Source: Streptomyces albireticuli (GTDB lineage: Bacteria; Actinomycetota; Actinomycetes; Streptomycetales; Streptomycetaceae). Taken from it: 64,000 bases of DNA. Numbering within the stretch: the stretch's first letter is position 1; every line of letters starts with the position of its first letter. The notes beneath the pieces are model-generated. The model was given only the letters and a program-made list of their open reading frames with translations. It was not told the DNA's origin and searched no databases. The translations under genes and the position numbers were made by a program. The stretch is taken from positions 7,154,501 through 7,218,500 of the forward strand of contig NZ_CP021744.1 in assembly GCF_002192455.1 (NCBI RefSeq), read 5' to 3'. Positions 18,625-27,934 of this stretch are shown here, one piece after another.

Positions 18625-19167
18625 ATGTTCGAACCCGCCCGGAAGTACCCGTATCCCGACGCCCTCCGGCCGGACGAAGCGCCCGCGCCGCACGCCCTGC
18701 TCGCGCCGGTGACCGGCCTCCTGGGCACCTGGACCGGCCGGGGCCGCGGCGAGTACCCGACGCTCGCCGACGCGTTCACATACGCGCAGGAGGTCACCTT
18801 CAGCCACGACGGGCGCCCCTTCCTCCACTACGAGGCGCGGGCCTGGCTGCTCGACGCGGACGGCGCACCGCTGCGCCCGTCGGCCCGCGAGAGCGGATGG
18901 TGGCGGTTGCAGCCCGAAGGGCGTGTGGAGGCGCTGATCACCCAGCCCACGGGTATCGCGGAGATCTCGGTCGGCCGCGCCGCCGCCGGTGCGGTCGATC
19001 TCGCCACCCACGAGGTCGCCCTCGCCCCGACCGCGAAGCGGGTCGACGCCACGCGCCGCCGCTACACCCTGACCGACGAGGACACGCTCGACTTCGCGCA
19101 CGACCTGGCGGCGGTCGGGCAGCCGCTGCGGCACCATCTCTCGGCGCGGCTCCGGCGTACGCGATGA
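18625..19167 (+). CDS. FABP-like / nitrobindin heme-binding protein
   Basis: A 180-aa protein of the bacterial nitrobindin (DUF1794, FABP-like) family. The diagnostic GxWxGxG motif is GTWTGRGRGEYPT near residues 35-47. Strands follow the ten-stranded barrel pattern, with ESGWWRL and a conserved GIAEI segment in the middle. A C-terminal HHL supplies the His expected to bind heme iron. Relatives bind ferric heme and isomerise peroxynitrite to nitrate, giving protection from nitrosative stress. CAGGAG lies nine bases upstream of the ATG. Confidence 0.87.
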   Translation: MFEPARKYPYPDALRPDEAPAPHALLAPVTGLLGTWTGRGRGEYPTLADAFTYAQEVTFSHDGRPFLHYEARAWLLDADGAPLRPSARESGWWRLQPEGRVEALITQPTGIAEISVGRAAAGAVDLATHEVALAPTAKRVDATRRRYTLTDEDTLDFAHDLAAVGQPLRHHLSARLRRTR

Positions 19168-19261
19168 AGCCGGGACGCGCCGCCGGCGGTGCAGGGTTGA
19201 GCATCAACCAGCCTTTTGTTCACCGGAGTTATGGCTGAATCGCCGACGGACCGATGATGCT

Positions 19262-19290
19262 TTGAGTCGGCTTCGGGACGGATCCATAGT
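19262..19290 (+). promoter_or_regulatory. Candidate promoter for small secreted protein
   Basis: TTGAGT (19262-19267), a 17-base spacer, then CATAGT (19285-19290). The leader to the ATG at 19346 would be about 50 bases. Assigned by eye only. Confidence 0.33.
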
Positions 19291-19345
19291 GAAGAGCGAC
19301 CGGAAAGGACAACGCGAACAGCTCGTCCCGAAAGGAAAGAGAAAG

Positions 19346-19891
19346 ATGCGCAAGTTACCTGTGATCGCCGTCGCCGCCGCCCTCGCGGCCACGACCGGCC
19401 TCGGGCTGGCCGCGCCGGCGGTGGCGGCGGTGGCGGCGCCGGCGGCGGACCCGGCCCCCACGGAGCTGACGTGGGTCGGCCGGGACCCCTCGGCGACGGT
19501 GCCGGACGGCAGGACGGCCATGTACGACATCGACGTCACGACGGCCCGGATGACCTTCACCGGCTACAAGGACCGTCAGGACGCGCCGGAGCCGGCCGGC
19601 TCCGAGGACCTGCTGGCGACGAAGGTCCGCACGCCGCCGAAGGCCGGCGACTGCACCTTGTTCGCGAAGATCCCGTACAAGTTCTACGGCTTCTACGGCG
19701 CGGGCCAGGCGTACAGCGACGCGGGCTGGCCGCACCGGAACCTGATCGACTCCGGCAAGTGGAAGTGCCGCGCCACCTACTACGAACAGCGCACGAACTA
19801 CGGCCCGTTCAGCACCCCGAAGCTGGCCCCGCACACCGAGGCGAAGTTCCGGAGCGGGACGGCGCGGGTGGAGATCGTACGGATCTGGTGA
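19346..19891 (+). CDS. Small secreted protein
   Basis: A 181-aa protein. The signal peptide (MRKLPVIAVAAALAATTG... to about residue 34) ends in an Ala/Val-rich region. The mature part has two Cys (GDCTLF, KWKCRAT) that could form a disulfide and many Tyr/Lys residues (IPYKFYGFYGAGQAY). No family was recognised. The size, secretion and aromatic loops are consistent with a surface or exported binding protein. A purine-rich GGAAAG lies upstream of the ATG. It ends 7 bases before the convergent ABC operon. Confidence 0.75.
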   Translation: MRKLPVIAVAAALAATTGLGLAAPAVAAVAAPAADPAPTELTWVGRDPSATVPDGRTAMYDIDVTTARMTFTGYKDRQDAPEPAGSEDLLATKVRTPPKAGDCTLFAKIPYKFYGFYGAGQAYSDAGWPHRNLIDSGKWKCRATYYEQRTNYGPFSTPKLAPHTEAKFRSGTARVEIVRIW

Positions 19892-19898
19892 CGGGACC

Positions 19899-21062
19899 TC
19901 ACCTGCCCCAGATCCTCCGGTACGCCGCCCGGTAGCCGGGCGGGTCCCAGGACGTGACCCCCGCGCTGTTGGCGGACGTGGCGATGTGGACCGGTGCCAC
20001 GTAACCGCTGGCAGGGGCGCCGGCGAAGGCCCGGTTGAACTCGTCGACGATCTGCCAGCCCTGTTCGGTGAGGGCCTCGGGGACGGTGGCCGTCTGGAAC
20101 TGGCCGCCGTTGACGCGCTGGAAGGCCGAGGGGTCGCCGTCACCCGCCCCGATGGCGAAGGGCGCGCCGGCGCCCTTCCTGCGGGCCGCGCGCAGGGCGG
20201 GGGCGGCGTCGGCGAAGTACACGTCGTTGACGGCCACGGAGTGGGTCCACCTGTCGCGGAAGCGGGCGAGGAGGGCCGAGACCTCCTGGGGCGTGCGGCT
20301 GCTCGTGTCGGAGATCGGGACGTTCTCCTCCGCGAGCAGCCGGACGCCGGAGCAGGTGGCGAGCCCCTTCTTGATCAGCTCGGACTTGTTCCTGGCGAAG
20401 GGGATCGAGGCGTCGGTGAACAGGACCACGCCGGCGTGGCCGCGGGAGTGCGCGATGATCCAGTCCGCGCTGATCCGGGCGACGTCCTCCACCCGGGTGG
20501 TGATGTTGGTGAAGAGCGGGGGGTCCGCGCTCGGGCCGGGGGCGTCGAGCGCGTGCCAGCCGACGAGCGGGACGCCGTCCGCGTGGGCCGTCGCCACCTG
20601 CTGGGACGTCAGGCGGGGGTCGAAGCCGCCGATGACGATGCCGGACGGCCGGAGGGCGACGGCCTGCCCGAAGGCCGCCTGGATCCCGGCGGGGGTTCCC
20701 TGGCCGTCGATCACCCGGACGTTCCAGCCGATGGCCTTCGCGGCCTCCCGTACGCCCTTGACGGTGCCCGCGACGCCGGGGTTGGTCATGGTCTGCGCGA
20801 CGTAGGCGAGGCTCTTGCCGGGCACCGCCCGGGGTCCGCGGGCGGGCCCGTTCCACGCGGCGTCGGTCCGCTCGGCCCGGCGGACGGCGGCCTCCGCCCT
20901 GGCCAGCGCGGCGGGGCAGCCGGCCGGTCCCGTGGCGGTGGGCGCGGCGCCCCCGGCCGACGAACCCCGCTCGCAGCCGGCGAGGCCGGCCACCGCCGCC
21001 AGAGCGACCGTCGCCCCCAGGACGGCGGTCCCGGCGGCCCGCCGCCGTGGGCCGGGGTTCAC
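19899..21062 (-). CDS. Sugar ABC transporter substrate-binding lipoprotein
   Basis: A 387-aa periplasmic-binding-protein type 1 (RbsB-like) receptor. The signal peptide ends in the lipobox LAGC, with Cys to be lipidated. The mature domain has YVAQTMTNPG, GGFDPRLTSQQ, DWIIAHSRGHAGVVLFTD and VNDVYFADAA, typical of ribose/galactose-type binders. The ligand is uncertain. GTG at 21062 overlaps the permease stop by 4 bases (GTGA), so it is translated with the permease. It is the last gene of a four-gene minus-strand operon. Confidence 0.9.
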   Translation of the reverse strand: MNPGPRRRAAGTAVLGATVALAAVAGLAGCERGSSAGGAAPTATGPAGCPAALARAEAAVRRAERTDAAWNGPARGPRAVPGKSLAYVAQTMTNPGVAGTVKGVREAAKAIGWNVRVIDGQGTPAGIQAAFGQAVALRPSGIVIGGFDPRLTSQQVATAHADGVPLVGWHALDAPGPSADPPLFTNITTRVEDVARISADWIIAHSRGHAGVVLFTDASIPFARNKSELIKKGLATCSGVRLLAEENVPISDTSSRTPQEVSALLARFRDRWTHSVAVNDVYFADAAPALRAARRKGAGAPFAIGAGDGDPSAFQRVNGGQFQTATVPEALTEQGWQIVDEFNRAFAGAPASGYVAPVHIATSANSAGVTSWDPPGYRAAYRRIWGR

Positions 21063-22099
21063 GAGGTGACTCCCGGCGGGTCGTGGGGGGTCCGGACCGG
21101 TTCCGTACGCCGCCGTCGCAGCTGCCGGCGGGCGGCGTAGCCGGCCAGGCCGACGGCGACCAGCAGGGTGCCGCCGTTGAACAGTGGCGTCACCCAGAAC
21201 GCGGCCCCGAGCTGGCCGATCCCCGCGAGGCCGACGGCGAGGACGGTGACGGCCACCAGGGTGCCCAGGGCGTTGGCGCGACCGGGCCTGACCGCGGTGG
21301 AGCCGAGCAGCGCGCCGACGAAGGCGGGCAGCAGGTAGTCCATGCCGACGCTGGGGTTGCCGATCTGCTGCTGCGAGGCGAGCAGGACCCCGGCGACGCC
21401 GACGACCAGGCCCGATCCGGTGAAGGCGTGGACGACGTGCCGGCGGGAGCGGATGCCCACCAGGTCGGCGGCGCGCCGGTTGGAGCCGATGACGTACAGG
21501 TACCGGCCCAGCGGCAGCCGTTCCAGGACCACCCACAGCACGGCGGTGACGGCGAGGACGTAGAAGGCGGAGACCGGCAGGCCGAGGAACCGGGAGTCGT
21601 AGAGGGCGGTGAAGCCGGCCGGCAGGCCGTGCGGGCCGGGGACGACGCGGGCCCCGTCGGTGAGCCATCCGGTGCAGGCGTACATGACGCTGCCGGTGCC
21701 GAGGGTGGCGATGAAGGAGTCGATCCTCGCGAACTCGACGACGACGCCGTTGACGGCGCCGGCGACCGCCCCGCCGAGGATCACCACCAGGCAGGCGAGC
21801 GGCCACGACCACCCCTCGGTGACGACCAGCCGCATCGTCATGACGTGCGCGAGGCCGAGGCCGTAGCCGAGGGACAGGTCGAACTTCCCGGCGGCGACGG
21901 GGACGGTCGCACCGAGCGCCAGCAGGGCGGGCACCGACTGGTTGGACAGGACGGCGGAGATGTTGTCCAGGGTGGGGAAGGTGTCCGGCAGGGCGAGGGA
22001 GAAGGCCAGGAACAGCAGGGCGGTGAGGGCCAGGAGGCCGTAGGCGCCGACGAGGTGGCCGAGCCGGTGGGCCGTGCGCGGGCGGGGCGCCGGGGTCAC
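21059..22099 (-). CDS. Ribose-type ABC transporter permease
   Basis: A 346-aa polytopic protein with about 8-10 membrane segments. It carries the conserved family motifs DLSLGYGLGL (an equivalent of DLSVG) and IDSFIATLGTGSV (FIATLGT), and a coupling-helix region near GSNRRAADLVGIRSRRHV. GTG at 22099 overlaps the ATPase stop by 4 bases. It forms the membrane channel of the importer; a single permease gene implies a homodimer. Confidence 0.92.
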   Translation of the reverse strand: MTPAPRPRTAHRLGHLVGAYGLLALTALLFLAFSLALPDTFPTLDNISAVLSNQSVPALLALGATVPVAAGKFDLSLGYGLGLAHVMTMRLVVTEGWSWPLACLVVILGGAVAGAVNGVVVEFARIDSFIATLGTGSVMYACTGWLTDGARVVPGPHGLPAGFTALYDSRFLGLPVSAFYVLAVTAVLWVVLERLPLGRYLYVIGSNRRAADLVGIRSRRHVVHAFTGSGLVVGVAGVLLASQQQIGNPSVGMDYLLPAFVGALLGSTAVRPGRANALGTLVAVTVLAVGLAGIGQLGAAFWVTPLFNGGTLLVAVGLAGYAARRQLRRRRTEPVRTPHDPPGVTS

Positions 22100-23610
22100 C
22101 GTCCGGGTGTCCCGGTGAGGGCGTCCATGTCCGAGGCGGCGTGGGTCAGCGCGCCGACGGTGAGGCCCGCGCCGCTCAGCTCCGCCGTCACGGTCCCGCG
22201 GACGAACACCAGGGCCCGGTGGCACACCTCCGCGACCTCCTCGAAGTCGGAGGAGACGAGCAGGACGGCGAGGCCGCCGGCCAGCGCGTCCTGGAGCAGG
22301 CGGTGGATCGCGGCCTTGGCGCCGACGTCCACGCCGGCGGTCGGCTCCTCCAGGATCAGCAGCTGCCGGCGCAGCCCCAGCCACCGGCCGAGCATGACCT
22401 TCTGCTGGTTCCCGCCGGACAGGGTGGCGATCGGCGCCTCGCTGTCCCGGGGGCGCACCGCGAACCGCTCGATCAGACCGGCGGCCCGGGCCCGCTCGCG
22501 CCCCGGGCCGATCCAGCGGGTGCCCGGCGGGCCGTCCGCCCGGGGGTTGGCCAGGAAGTTCTCCCGTACGGTCAGCTCCGGCGCGCAGCCCTCCTCCTGA
22601 CGGTCGCTGGTGACGAAGCCGACACCCGCGGCGACGGCGTCCGCGACCGTGCCGGGCCGGTACGGGCGGCCGTCGAGCAGCGCCCGTCCGCCGAGGAGCG
22701 GCCGGGCACCGGCGAGGGCGCGGCCCAGCTCCATGTGCCCGGCGCCGGTGAGGCCCACCGTGCCGAGGACCTCCCCGGCGCGCAGCCGCAGGGTGACGGG
22801 GCCCGCGTTCCCGGCGCGCACGCCGTCGAGGGTCAGGACGCCGGGCCCCGGGGCGGGGACGGTGAGCCGGTGCGCGGCCGGTTCGTGGCCCACGACGGCG
22901 CGCACCAGGCGGGCGGGGCCGTAGTGGGCGAGCGGGCCGTGGGCGACGAGGCGGCCGTCGCGCAGGACGGCGATGGTGTCGGCGGCCTTGTGCACCTCGT
23001 CGAGCCGGTGGGTGACGAGGACGACGGCGTGGCCGCGGTCGCGCAGGTCGCGCAGGACGGCGAAGAGCCGGTCGCGGTCCGCCGCCGGGAGGCTGGCCGT
23101 GGGCTCGTCCAGGACGATGAGCTCGGCCCGGGTGCACAGCGCGCGGGCCAGCGCCACCAGGGAGCGCTCGGCACGGGTGAGGCCGGCGACGACGGCGTCC
23201 GGGTCGAGGTGGGCGGCGACGATGCCCAGGGCCTCGGCGCTCCGCGCCCGGGTCCGCCGCCAGGAGACGAGACCCGCGCGGCGCGGGTAGCCGGTGCCCA
23301 GGGCGATGTTCTCGGCGACCGTCATCCACCCGACCAGCCCCAGGTCCTGGTGGATGAAGGACATGGCGCGGGCGGCGGCCTCGGTGCCGAGCGGGTGCCC
23401 GGCGACCGTCACCTCGCCCTCGTCCGCGTGGTGGACGCCCGCGAGCACCTTGATGAGCGTGGACTTGCCTGCGCCGTTGGGGCCGAGCAGGGCCAGGACG
23501 CCGCCGGGGTCGATGTCGAGGTCGACGGAGTCCAGCGCGAGGGTGCCGCCGAACCGCTTGCCGAGGCCGCGGATGCGGACGAGGGGCTGTGGGGAGCGCA
23601 CATTCGTCAT
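22096..23610 (-). CDS. Ribose-type ABC transporter ATP-binding protein (tandem ATPase)
   Basis: A 504-aa protein with two ATPase halves, like RbsA/MglA. The first half has Walker A LGPNGAGKST (about residues 42-51) and Walker B LIVLDEPTASL, but its signature is LTRAERSLV instead of the usual LSxxxQQ. The second half lacks a clear Walker A but has a full LSGGNQQKV signature and Walker B LLILEEPTAGVDVG. This asymmetry is normal for the family, although the first signature is more degenerate than usual. It is 37 bases downstream of the signalling phosphatase gene, and its stop overlaps the permease start. Confidence 0.93.
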   Translation of the reverse strand: MTNVRSPQPLVRIRGLGKRFGGTLALDSVDLDIDPGGVLALLGPNGAGKSTLIKVLAGVHHADEGEVTVAGHPLGTEAAARAMSFIHQDLGLVGWMTVAENIALGTGYPRRAGLVSWRRTRARSAEALGIVAAHLDPDAVVAGLTRAERSLVALARALCTRAELIVLDEPTASLPAADRDRLFAVLRDLRDRGHAVVLVTHRLDEVHKAADTIAVLRDGRLVAHGPLAHYGPARLVRAVVGHEPAAHRLTVPAPGPGVLTLDGVRAGNAGPVTLRLRAGEVLGTVGLTGAGHMELGRALAGARPLLGGRALLDGRPYRPGTVADAVAAGVGFVTSDRQEEGCAPELTVRENFLANPRADGPPGTRWIGPGRERARAAGLIERFAVRPRDSEAPIATLSGGNQQKVMLGRWLGLRRQLLILEEPTAGVDVGAKAAIHRLLQDALAGGLAVLLVSSDFEEVAEVCHRALVFVRGTVTAELSGAGLTVGALTHAASDMDALTGTPGR

Positions 23611-23647
23611 GCTACGACCCCTTTTCTCCCCTGCGCCGGATGGGCCG

Positions 23648-26578
23648 TCAGATGGCGGGGATGTCGTCGAGACGCACTTCGGCCGGTGGCACCTCCGCCG
23701 TGCCGGGCCGCCCGCCGGGGGCCTCCAGGGCGCACTCGGCCCAGATGACCTTGCCCTCGGCGGTGTAGCGGGTGCCCCAGGCCTGGGAGAGCTGGGCGAC
23801 GAGGAACAGGCCGCGGCCGCCCTCGTCGGTGGTGGCCGCGTGGCGCAGGTGCGGGGCGGTGCTGCTGCTGTCGGAGACCTCGCAGGTCAGGGTGCGGTCG
23901 TAGAGCAGACGCACCCCGACGGGCCCGCTGCCGTACCGGATCGCGTTGGTGACCAGCTCGCTGAGCAGCAGCTCGACGGCGAAGCCGGCCTCCGCGAGCC
24001 CCCACTCGGCCAGCCGGCGGGTGACGGAGCCGCGGACCGTGGAGACGAGCGCCGGGTCGGCGGGCAGTTCCCAGTCGGCGATCCGCTGCGGGTCCAGCGC
24101 GTGGGTGCGGGCGACGAGCAGGGCGATGTCGTCGGCCGGGTGCTCGGGCACCACGGCCCGGACGACCGCCTCGCAGGTCTCCTCGGGCGGCCGGTTGGGG
24201 TGGGCCAGGGCCCGGCGCAGCTGCTCCAGCGCGGTGTCGAAGTCGCGGTGGCGGTCCTCGATGAGCCCGTCGGTGTAGAGGACCAGCTGACTGCCCTCGG
24301 GGAGGGGGAACTCGGCGGTCTCGAAGGGCAGGCCGCCCAGGCCCAGGGGCGGGCCGGCGGGCAGGTCGGGGAAGGTGACGGTGCCGTCGGGGCGGACCAG
24401 CGCGGGCGGGGGGTGGCCGGCCCGGGCCATGGCGCACCGCTGGGAGGTGGGGTCGTAGATGGCGTAGAGGCAGGTGGCGCCGATGATGCCGGTGTTGCCC
24501 GCGGCGGGGTCGTCGCCGCACTCCTCCCGGTCCAGCCGCCCCACGAGGTTGTCGAGGTGGGTGAGGACCTCGTCCGGGGGCAGGTCCAGCTCGGCGAAGT
24601 TCCGCGCGGCGGTGCGCAGTCGGCCCATGGTGGCGGCGGCGTGCAGGCCGTGGCCGACGACGTCCCCGACGACCAGGGCGACGCGGGTGCCGGAGAGCGG
24701 GATGACGTCGAACCAGTCGCCGCCGACGCCGGACTCGGCCGGCATGTAGCGGTGCGCGACCTCGACGGCGTTCTGCTCGGGGAAACCGTGCGGCAGCAGG
24801 CTGTGCTGGAGGGCGAGGACCATGCTGTGCTCGCGGGTGTAGCGGCGGGCGTTGTCCACGCAGATGGCGGCGCGGGTGGCGAGCTCCTGGGCCAGCGAAC
24901 GGTCGTCGTCCCCGAAGGGGGCGGGGTCCCGCGCGCGGTAGAAGCTCGCTATGCCCAGGACGATGCCACGGGCGAGGAGCGGGACGGTGATCAGGGAGTG
25001 GACCTCGTGGGCGAGGAGCCGCTGGGCGCGCGCCGGGTCCTGGGAGATCCAGCCGGTGGCCGACCGCAGATCGGGCTCCAGGACGGTCTCCCCGCTGGTC
25101 AGGCAGCGGAGCTGGGGCGTGGTCGGCTTGAGGTCGACGCGCTCGCCGGCGGGGTAGAAGGGGCAGTCCTCGCGGATGCCGTGGACGACCGTGCGGTAGA
25201 GGTCCTTGCGGGGGTCGGTCGGTTCGTCGCCGCGCAGCACCGCCTCGGGGAGGTCGATGGTGACGTAGTCGGCCAGCCGCGGCACGGCCATCTCGGCGAG
25301 TTCCCGGGCGGTGCGGCTCACGTCCAAGGTGGTGCCGATGCGGGTGCTGGCCTCGGACAGCAGCTCCAGCCGGCGCCGGGCCGCCACGGCGTACTTCCCC
25401 ACGCCGGGCTCGCCGACCAGCACCAGGCCGCTGGTCGCGGCGTCGGTGCCGCTATCGGTGTCGGTGTCGTGGGCACGGTCGGCGGTGCGGGGTGCGACGG
25501 GCGGGTGGGCCGTCACGGCGGTAGACCCGGGCAGGGCGCCGGGGAGGTCCTCGGGCGAGGGCGGGACGAGGGGGGAGAGGTCCCGCCGGGTCAGGAGGCC
25601 GGGCGTCGGGTCGGCGCCGGTGGGGACGGTGAGGGGCTGCCGCCGTGAGGGGAGGAGCACCTCGATGGCGACGCCCTCCACCCCGGAGGCGCTCGTCACC
25701 GGGCGGCTCAGCAAGGTGACCCGGCGCCCGCCGGGCAGGGACACCTCGACGGCGGCCCGCTGGGCCGAGGAGATGAGCTCGGTGGCCTTCTCCTTGAGGA
25801 TCATCTGGTCACGCCAGTCCAGCCCGCTCGCGGCCAGCTCGCCCAGCCCGCCGAAGCCGCCCGTGCCACCGGCCGGCCCGCCGCCCTCGTCGCCGGCCGA
25901 GCCGTCGGGCGGTACACGGCGCCGGGCGTCGAGGTACGCCCGCAGCAGGGCGCGCTCGCGCGCCGAACTCTGCTCCAGCAGCCGCCGTTCGATGACACCG
26001 GCCGCCCTGCGGATCACGACGTCCAGCGAGCCGTCCGCGTCGGTGTACGGGAAGCCGAAGCAGAGGACCCCCTCGATCCGCCCGCTGAGCAGGTCCCGGA
26101 CGGGAATCGCCGAGCAGGCGTTCGACTGGGAGCGTTCGGCGAAGTGCTCGGCGCCGTAGATGCTGACCAGGTTCCGCTCCGCGAGCGCCAGCCCGATGCC
26201 GTTGGTCCCGCCGAACTTCTCCGCGAAGACGAAGCCCGGGACGCTCTGGATCGGGGGCAGCCGCCGGGCCATGGCGGCATCGCCGAACCGGCGTTCCAGC
26301 ACCGCGCCGCGCTCGTCGGCGAGGGAGATGTTCATCTTCCGGTCCGCGAACATGGCCTCCAGCCGGTCCAGCACCGGCCCGGCCGCGCGGACCAGGCGGC
26401 CTTCCGCATCGAGTTCCCGGGTGAAGGGGAGCTCGCACCCGTCGGGCGACAGGCCCAGGGAGCGGCAGCGCTGCCACGAGCTCAGGATCGGGCCGCGCAC
26501 GGTCCCCTCGACCGACCCGCCGCCGAGGAACCGCTCACGGGCGAGCGCGGGGCCGATGTCCTCCGCCACGAGCCCCAT
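23648..26578 (-). CDS. GAF-SpoIIE phosphatase-HATPase multidomain signalling protein
   Basis: A 976-aa cytoplasmic protein. Domains in order: an N-terminal sensor like that of AcoR/sigma-54 activators (SSWQRCRSLGL and a GAF core with FGGTNGIGLALAERN, about residues 30-215); a central PAS/GAF-like region; a second GAF (about 430-590); a PP2C/SpoIIE phosphatase (GGDWFDVI, VVGDVVGHGLHAA, LVLYTDGLIE); and a C-terminal HATPase_c anti-sigma-factor kinase (ELVTNAIRYGSG, GRGLFLV). Such proteins control anti-sigma or anti-anti-sigma partners by phosphorylation. It is the first gene of the operon with a ribose-type importer, so it may sense the imported ligand. The ATG at 26578 has GGGAAG upstream; the ATG at 26641 is a poorer alternative. 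Confidence 0.93.
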   Translation of the reverse strand: MGLVAEDIGPALARERFLGGGSVEGTVRGPILSSWQRCRSLGLSPDGCELPFTRELDAEGRLVRAAGPVLDRLEAMFADRKMNISLADERGAVLERRFGDAAMARRLPPIQSVPGFVFAEKFGGTNGIGLALAERNLVSIYGAEHFAERSQSNACSAIPVRDLLSGRIEGVLCFGFPYTDADGSLDVVIRRAAGVIERRLLEQSSARERALLRAYLDARRRVPPDGSAGDEGGGPAGGTGGFGGLGELAASGLDWRDQMILKEKATELISSAQRAAVEVSLPGGRRVTLLSRPVTSASGVEGVAIEVLLPSRRQPLTVPTGADPTPGLLTRRDLSPLVPPSPEDLPGALPGSTAVTAHPPVAPRTADRAHDTDTDSGTDAATSGLVLVGEPGVGKYAVAARRRLELLSEASTRIGTTLDVSRTARELAEMAVPRLADYVTIDLPEAVLRGDEPTDPRKDLYRTVVHGIREDCPFYPAGERVDLKPTTPQLRCLTSGETVLEPDLRSATGWISQDPARAQRLLAHEVHSLITVPLLARGIVLGIASFYRARDPAPFGDDDRSLAQELATRAAICVDNARRYTREHSMVLALQHSLLPHGFPEQNAVEVAHRYMPAESGVGGDWFDVIPLSGTRVALVVGDVVGHGLHAAATMGRLRTAARNFAELDLPPDEVLTHLDNLVGRLDREECGDDPAAGNTGIIGATCLYAIYDPTSQRCAMARAGHPPPALVRPDGTVTFPDLPAGPPLGLGGLPFETAEFPLPEGSQLVLYTDGLIEDRHRDFDTALEQLRRALAHPNRPPEETCEAVVRAVVPEHPADDIALLVARTHALDPQRIADWELPADPALVSTVRGSVTRRLAEWGLAEAGFAVELLLSELVTNAIRYGSGPVGVRLLYDRTLTCEVSDSSSTAPHLRHAATTDEGGRGLFLVAQLSQAWGTRYTAEGKVIWAECALEAPGGRPGTAEVPPAEVRLDDIPAI

Positions 26579-26650
26579 CCGGATCACTTCCCTCGTCGGT
26601 ACGCGCGCCCCATGGCCACCCGCACGCCGGGGTGGCTGCACGGTCGTTCC

Positions 26651-26656
26651 ATTTTA
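26651..26656 (-). promoter_or_regulatory. Candidate -10 element of the phosphatase/ABC operon
   Basis: TAAAAT on the minus strand in a distinctly AT-rich patch, about 73 bases upstream of the phosphatase start. The -35 position 17 bases upstream (CCCTTC) is poor, so another sigma factor or an activator may be involved. Confidence 0.3.
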
Positions 26657-26739
26657 GAACTTTGCCCTGATATGAAGGGAAAAGTGCGGAGGGTGCCCGG
26701 GTGGCACCGTCCGTGACGTCCGCGCGGGAGCGCCCGCCC

Positions 26740-27705
26740 TCACAGGACCGCGACCGGGTTGACGGGCGAACCCGTACCGCCGGGGACGTTCAAGGGGGCC
26801 ACGACGAGGAGGAACTCGTGGCACCCCGCCCCGGCGCAGGCTGCGGAGAGCGCTTCGAGGTCGAGGTTGTCCAGCAGTGGCACCCCCATCGCGGCGATCG
26901 CGAGCGTGTGGACGGGGGAGTGCAGGCCCTCGACCGGGGAGGGGCGCACGTCGTTGTCGCCGTCGCCGCCGAGCAGGGCGATGCCGCGCTCGGCCAGCAG
27001 GGGCACCGCGTCCACGTGGAGGCCCGCGCTCGCGGTGCCGGGGTCCCAGGCGCCCAGTTCCGCGCGCCGCCGGAACCGGCCGACCCGCAGCAGCACCGCG
27101 TCGCCCTCGTCGATCCGCACGCCGAGCGCCCGCTCCGCGGCGACGACGTCCCTGGCGTGCACGGCCTGCCCGGGCTCCAGCCAGGGGCTCCCCAGGACGG
27201 CGGGGAGGTCGAGGAGCACCCCCTTGGTGACCAGGGTGCCGAGGGCCGAGACGGAGCCGAAGCGGGCGCCGCCCGCGCCCGTCAGCTCCCGTGCCGCGCC
27301 GCCGTCGTAGAGCCGCCCCCGGTAGGCGATGTGGGACAGCGCGTCCAGGTGGCTGACGCCCTTGCCGTGGTAGTCGGCGCCCACGAAGTCCTTGTAGGCG
27401 GAGGGCTCCGGGGGCTCGACGTCACCCAGGTCGGACATGTAGTGGAGGGCGGGCCTGCTGTTGTCCGGGGCGGGCGCGGTGTCCCACGGCCGGGCCATCG
27501 GCACGACCGTCCCGGACCTGACCAGGGCGGCGGCCCGCCGGACGTGGCCGGCCGTCACCCGGTTCCAGGCGCCGCGGCCGGCGGGCTCCCAGCGGCCCCA
27601 GGCGCGGACCCTCTCGAAGAGCGCGTCGAACTCCCGGCGGGAGACGGCCGGCCCGTTGCGGGCACCTGCCGGTGGAGTCGTCGCGTCGCCCGGGTCGTCG
27701 TTCAT
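26740..27705 (-). CDS. Cyclase family protein (kynurenine formamidase-like)
   Basis: A 321-aa metal-dependent hydrolase of the cyclase/KynB family. The metal motif is present as KGVSHLDALSHIAYRGRLY (family form HxGTHxDxPxH; here SHLDALSH). DAVLLRVGRF and GGDGDNDVRP, then HTLAIAAMGVPLLDNLDLE, match the later conserved blocks. Relatives hydrolyse cyclic amides, lactones or formylkynurenine. The unusual first ligand block suggests a long-chain subgroup with an unknown substrate. GGAGCGACGG precedes the ATG at 27705. It is on its own, 161 bases upstream of the phosphatase operon on the same strand. Confidence 0.88.
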   Translation of the reverse strand: MNDDPGDATTPPAGARNGPAVSRREFDALFERVRAWGRWEPAGRGAWNRVTAGHVRRAAALVRSGTVVPMARPWDTAPAPDNSRPALHYMSDLGDVEPPEPSAYKDFVGADYHGKGVSHLDALSHIAYRGRLYDGGAARELTGAGGARFGSVSALGTLVTKGVLLDLPAVLGSPWLEPGQAVHARDVVAAERALGVRIDEGDAVLLRVGRFRRRAELGAWDPGTASAGLHVDAVPLLAERGIALLGGDGDNDVRPSPVEGLHSPVHTLAIAAMGVPLLDNLDLEALSAACAGAGCHEFLLVVAPLNVPGGTGSPVNPVAVL

Positions 27706-27824
27706 CCGTCGCTCCGGGCTCGGAGGGGCCTGTCCATGGTGCCGATCATGGGCCGTCGGCGGCCGGGTGCGTGGGAGCGGCGGGGCGTGGGCCGGAGATT
27801 TGCCCGTGCCGCAAAGTTGCCATG

Positions 27825-27875
27825 GGTGAATATTGGGACTGGACATAAAAATATGTTCATAGTAACTTTCCTCCT
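27825..27875 (+). promoter_or_regulatory. AT-rich promoter-like region
   Basis: In a window of ~72% GC this stretch is mostly A/T (AATATTGGGAC, CATAAAAATATG, TTCATAGTAAC). It lies between the divergent cyclase and DUF5701 genes, 60-110 bases before the latter. TTGGGA (27833-27838) with a TTCATA box 17 bases on is one reading. The exact boxes are uncertain. Confidence 0.35.
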
Positions 27876-27934
27876 GTCGGTCCCGGAGGAATGGCGGGGC
27901 CGGCCGTCCCACCCGTTCAGCAGGAAGGCCGCAC

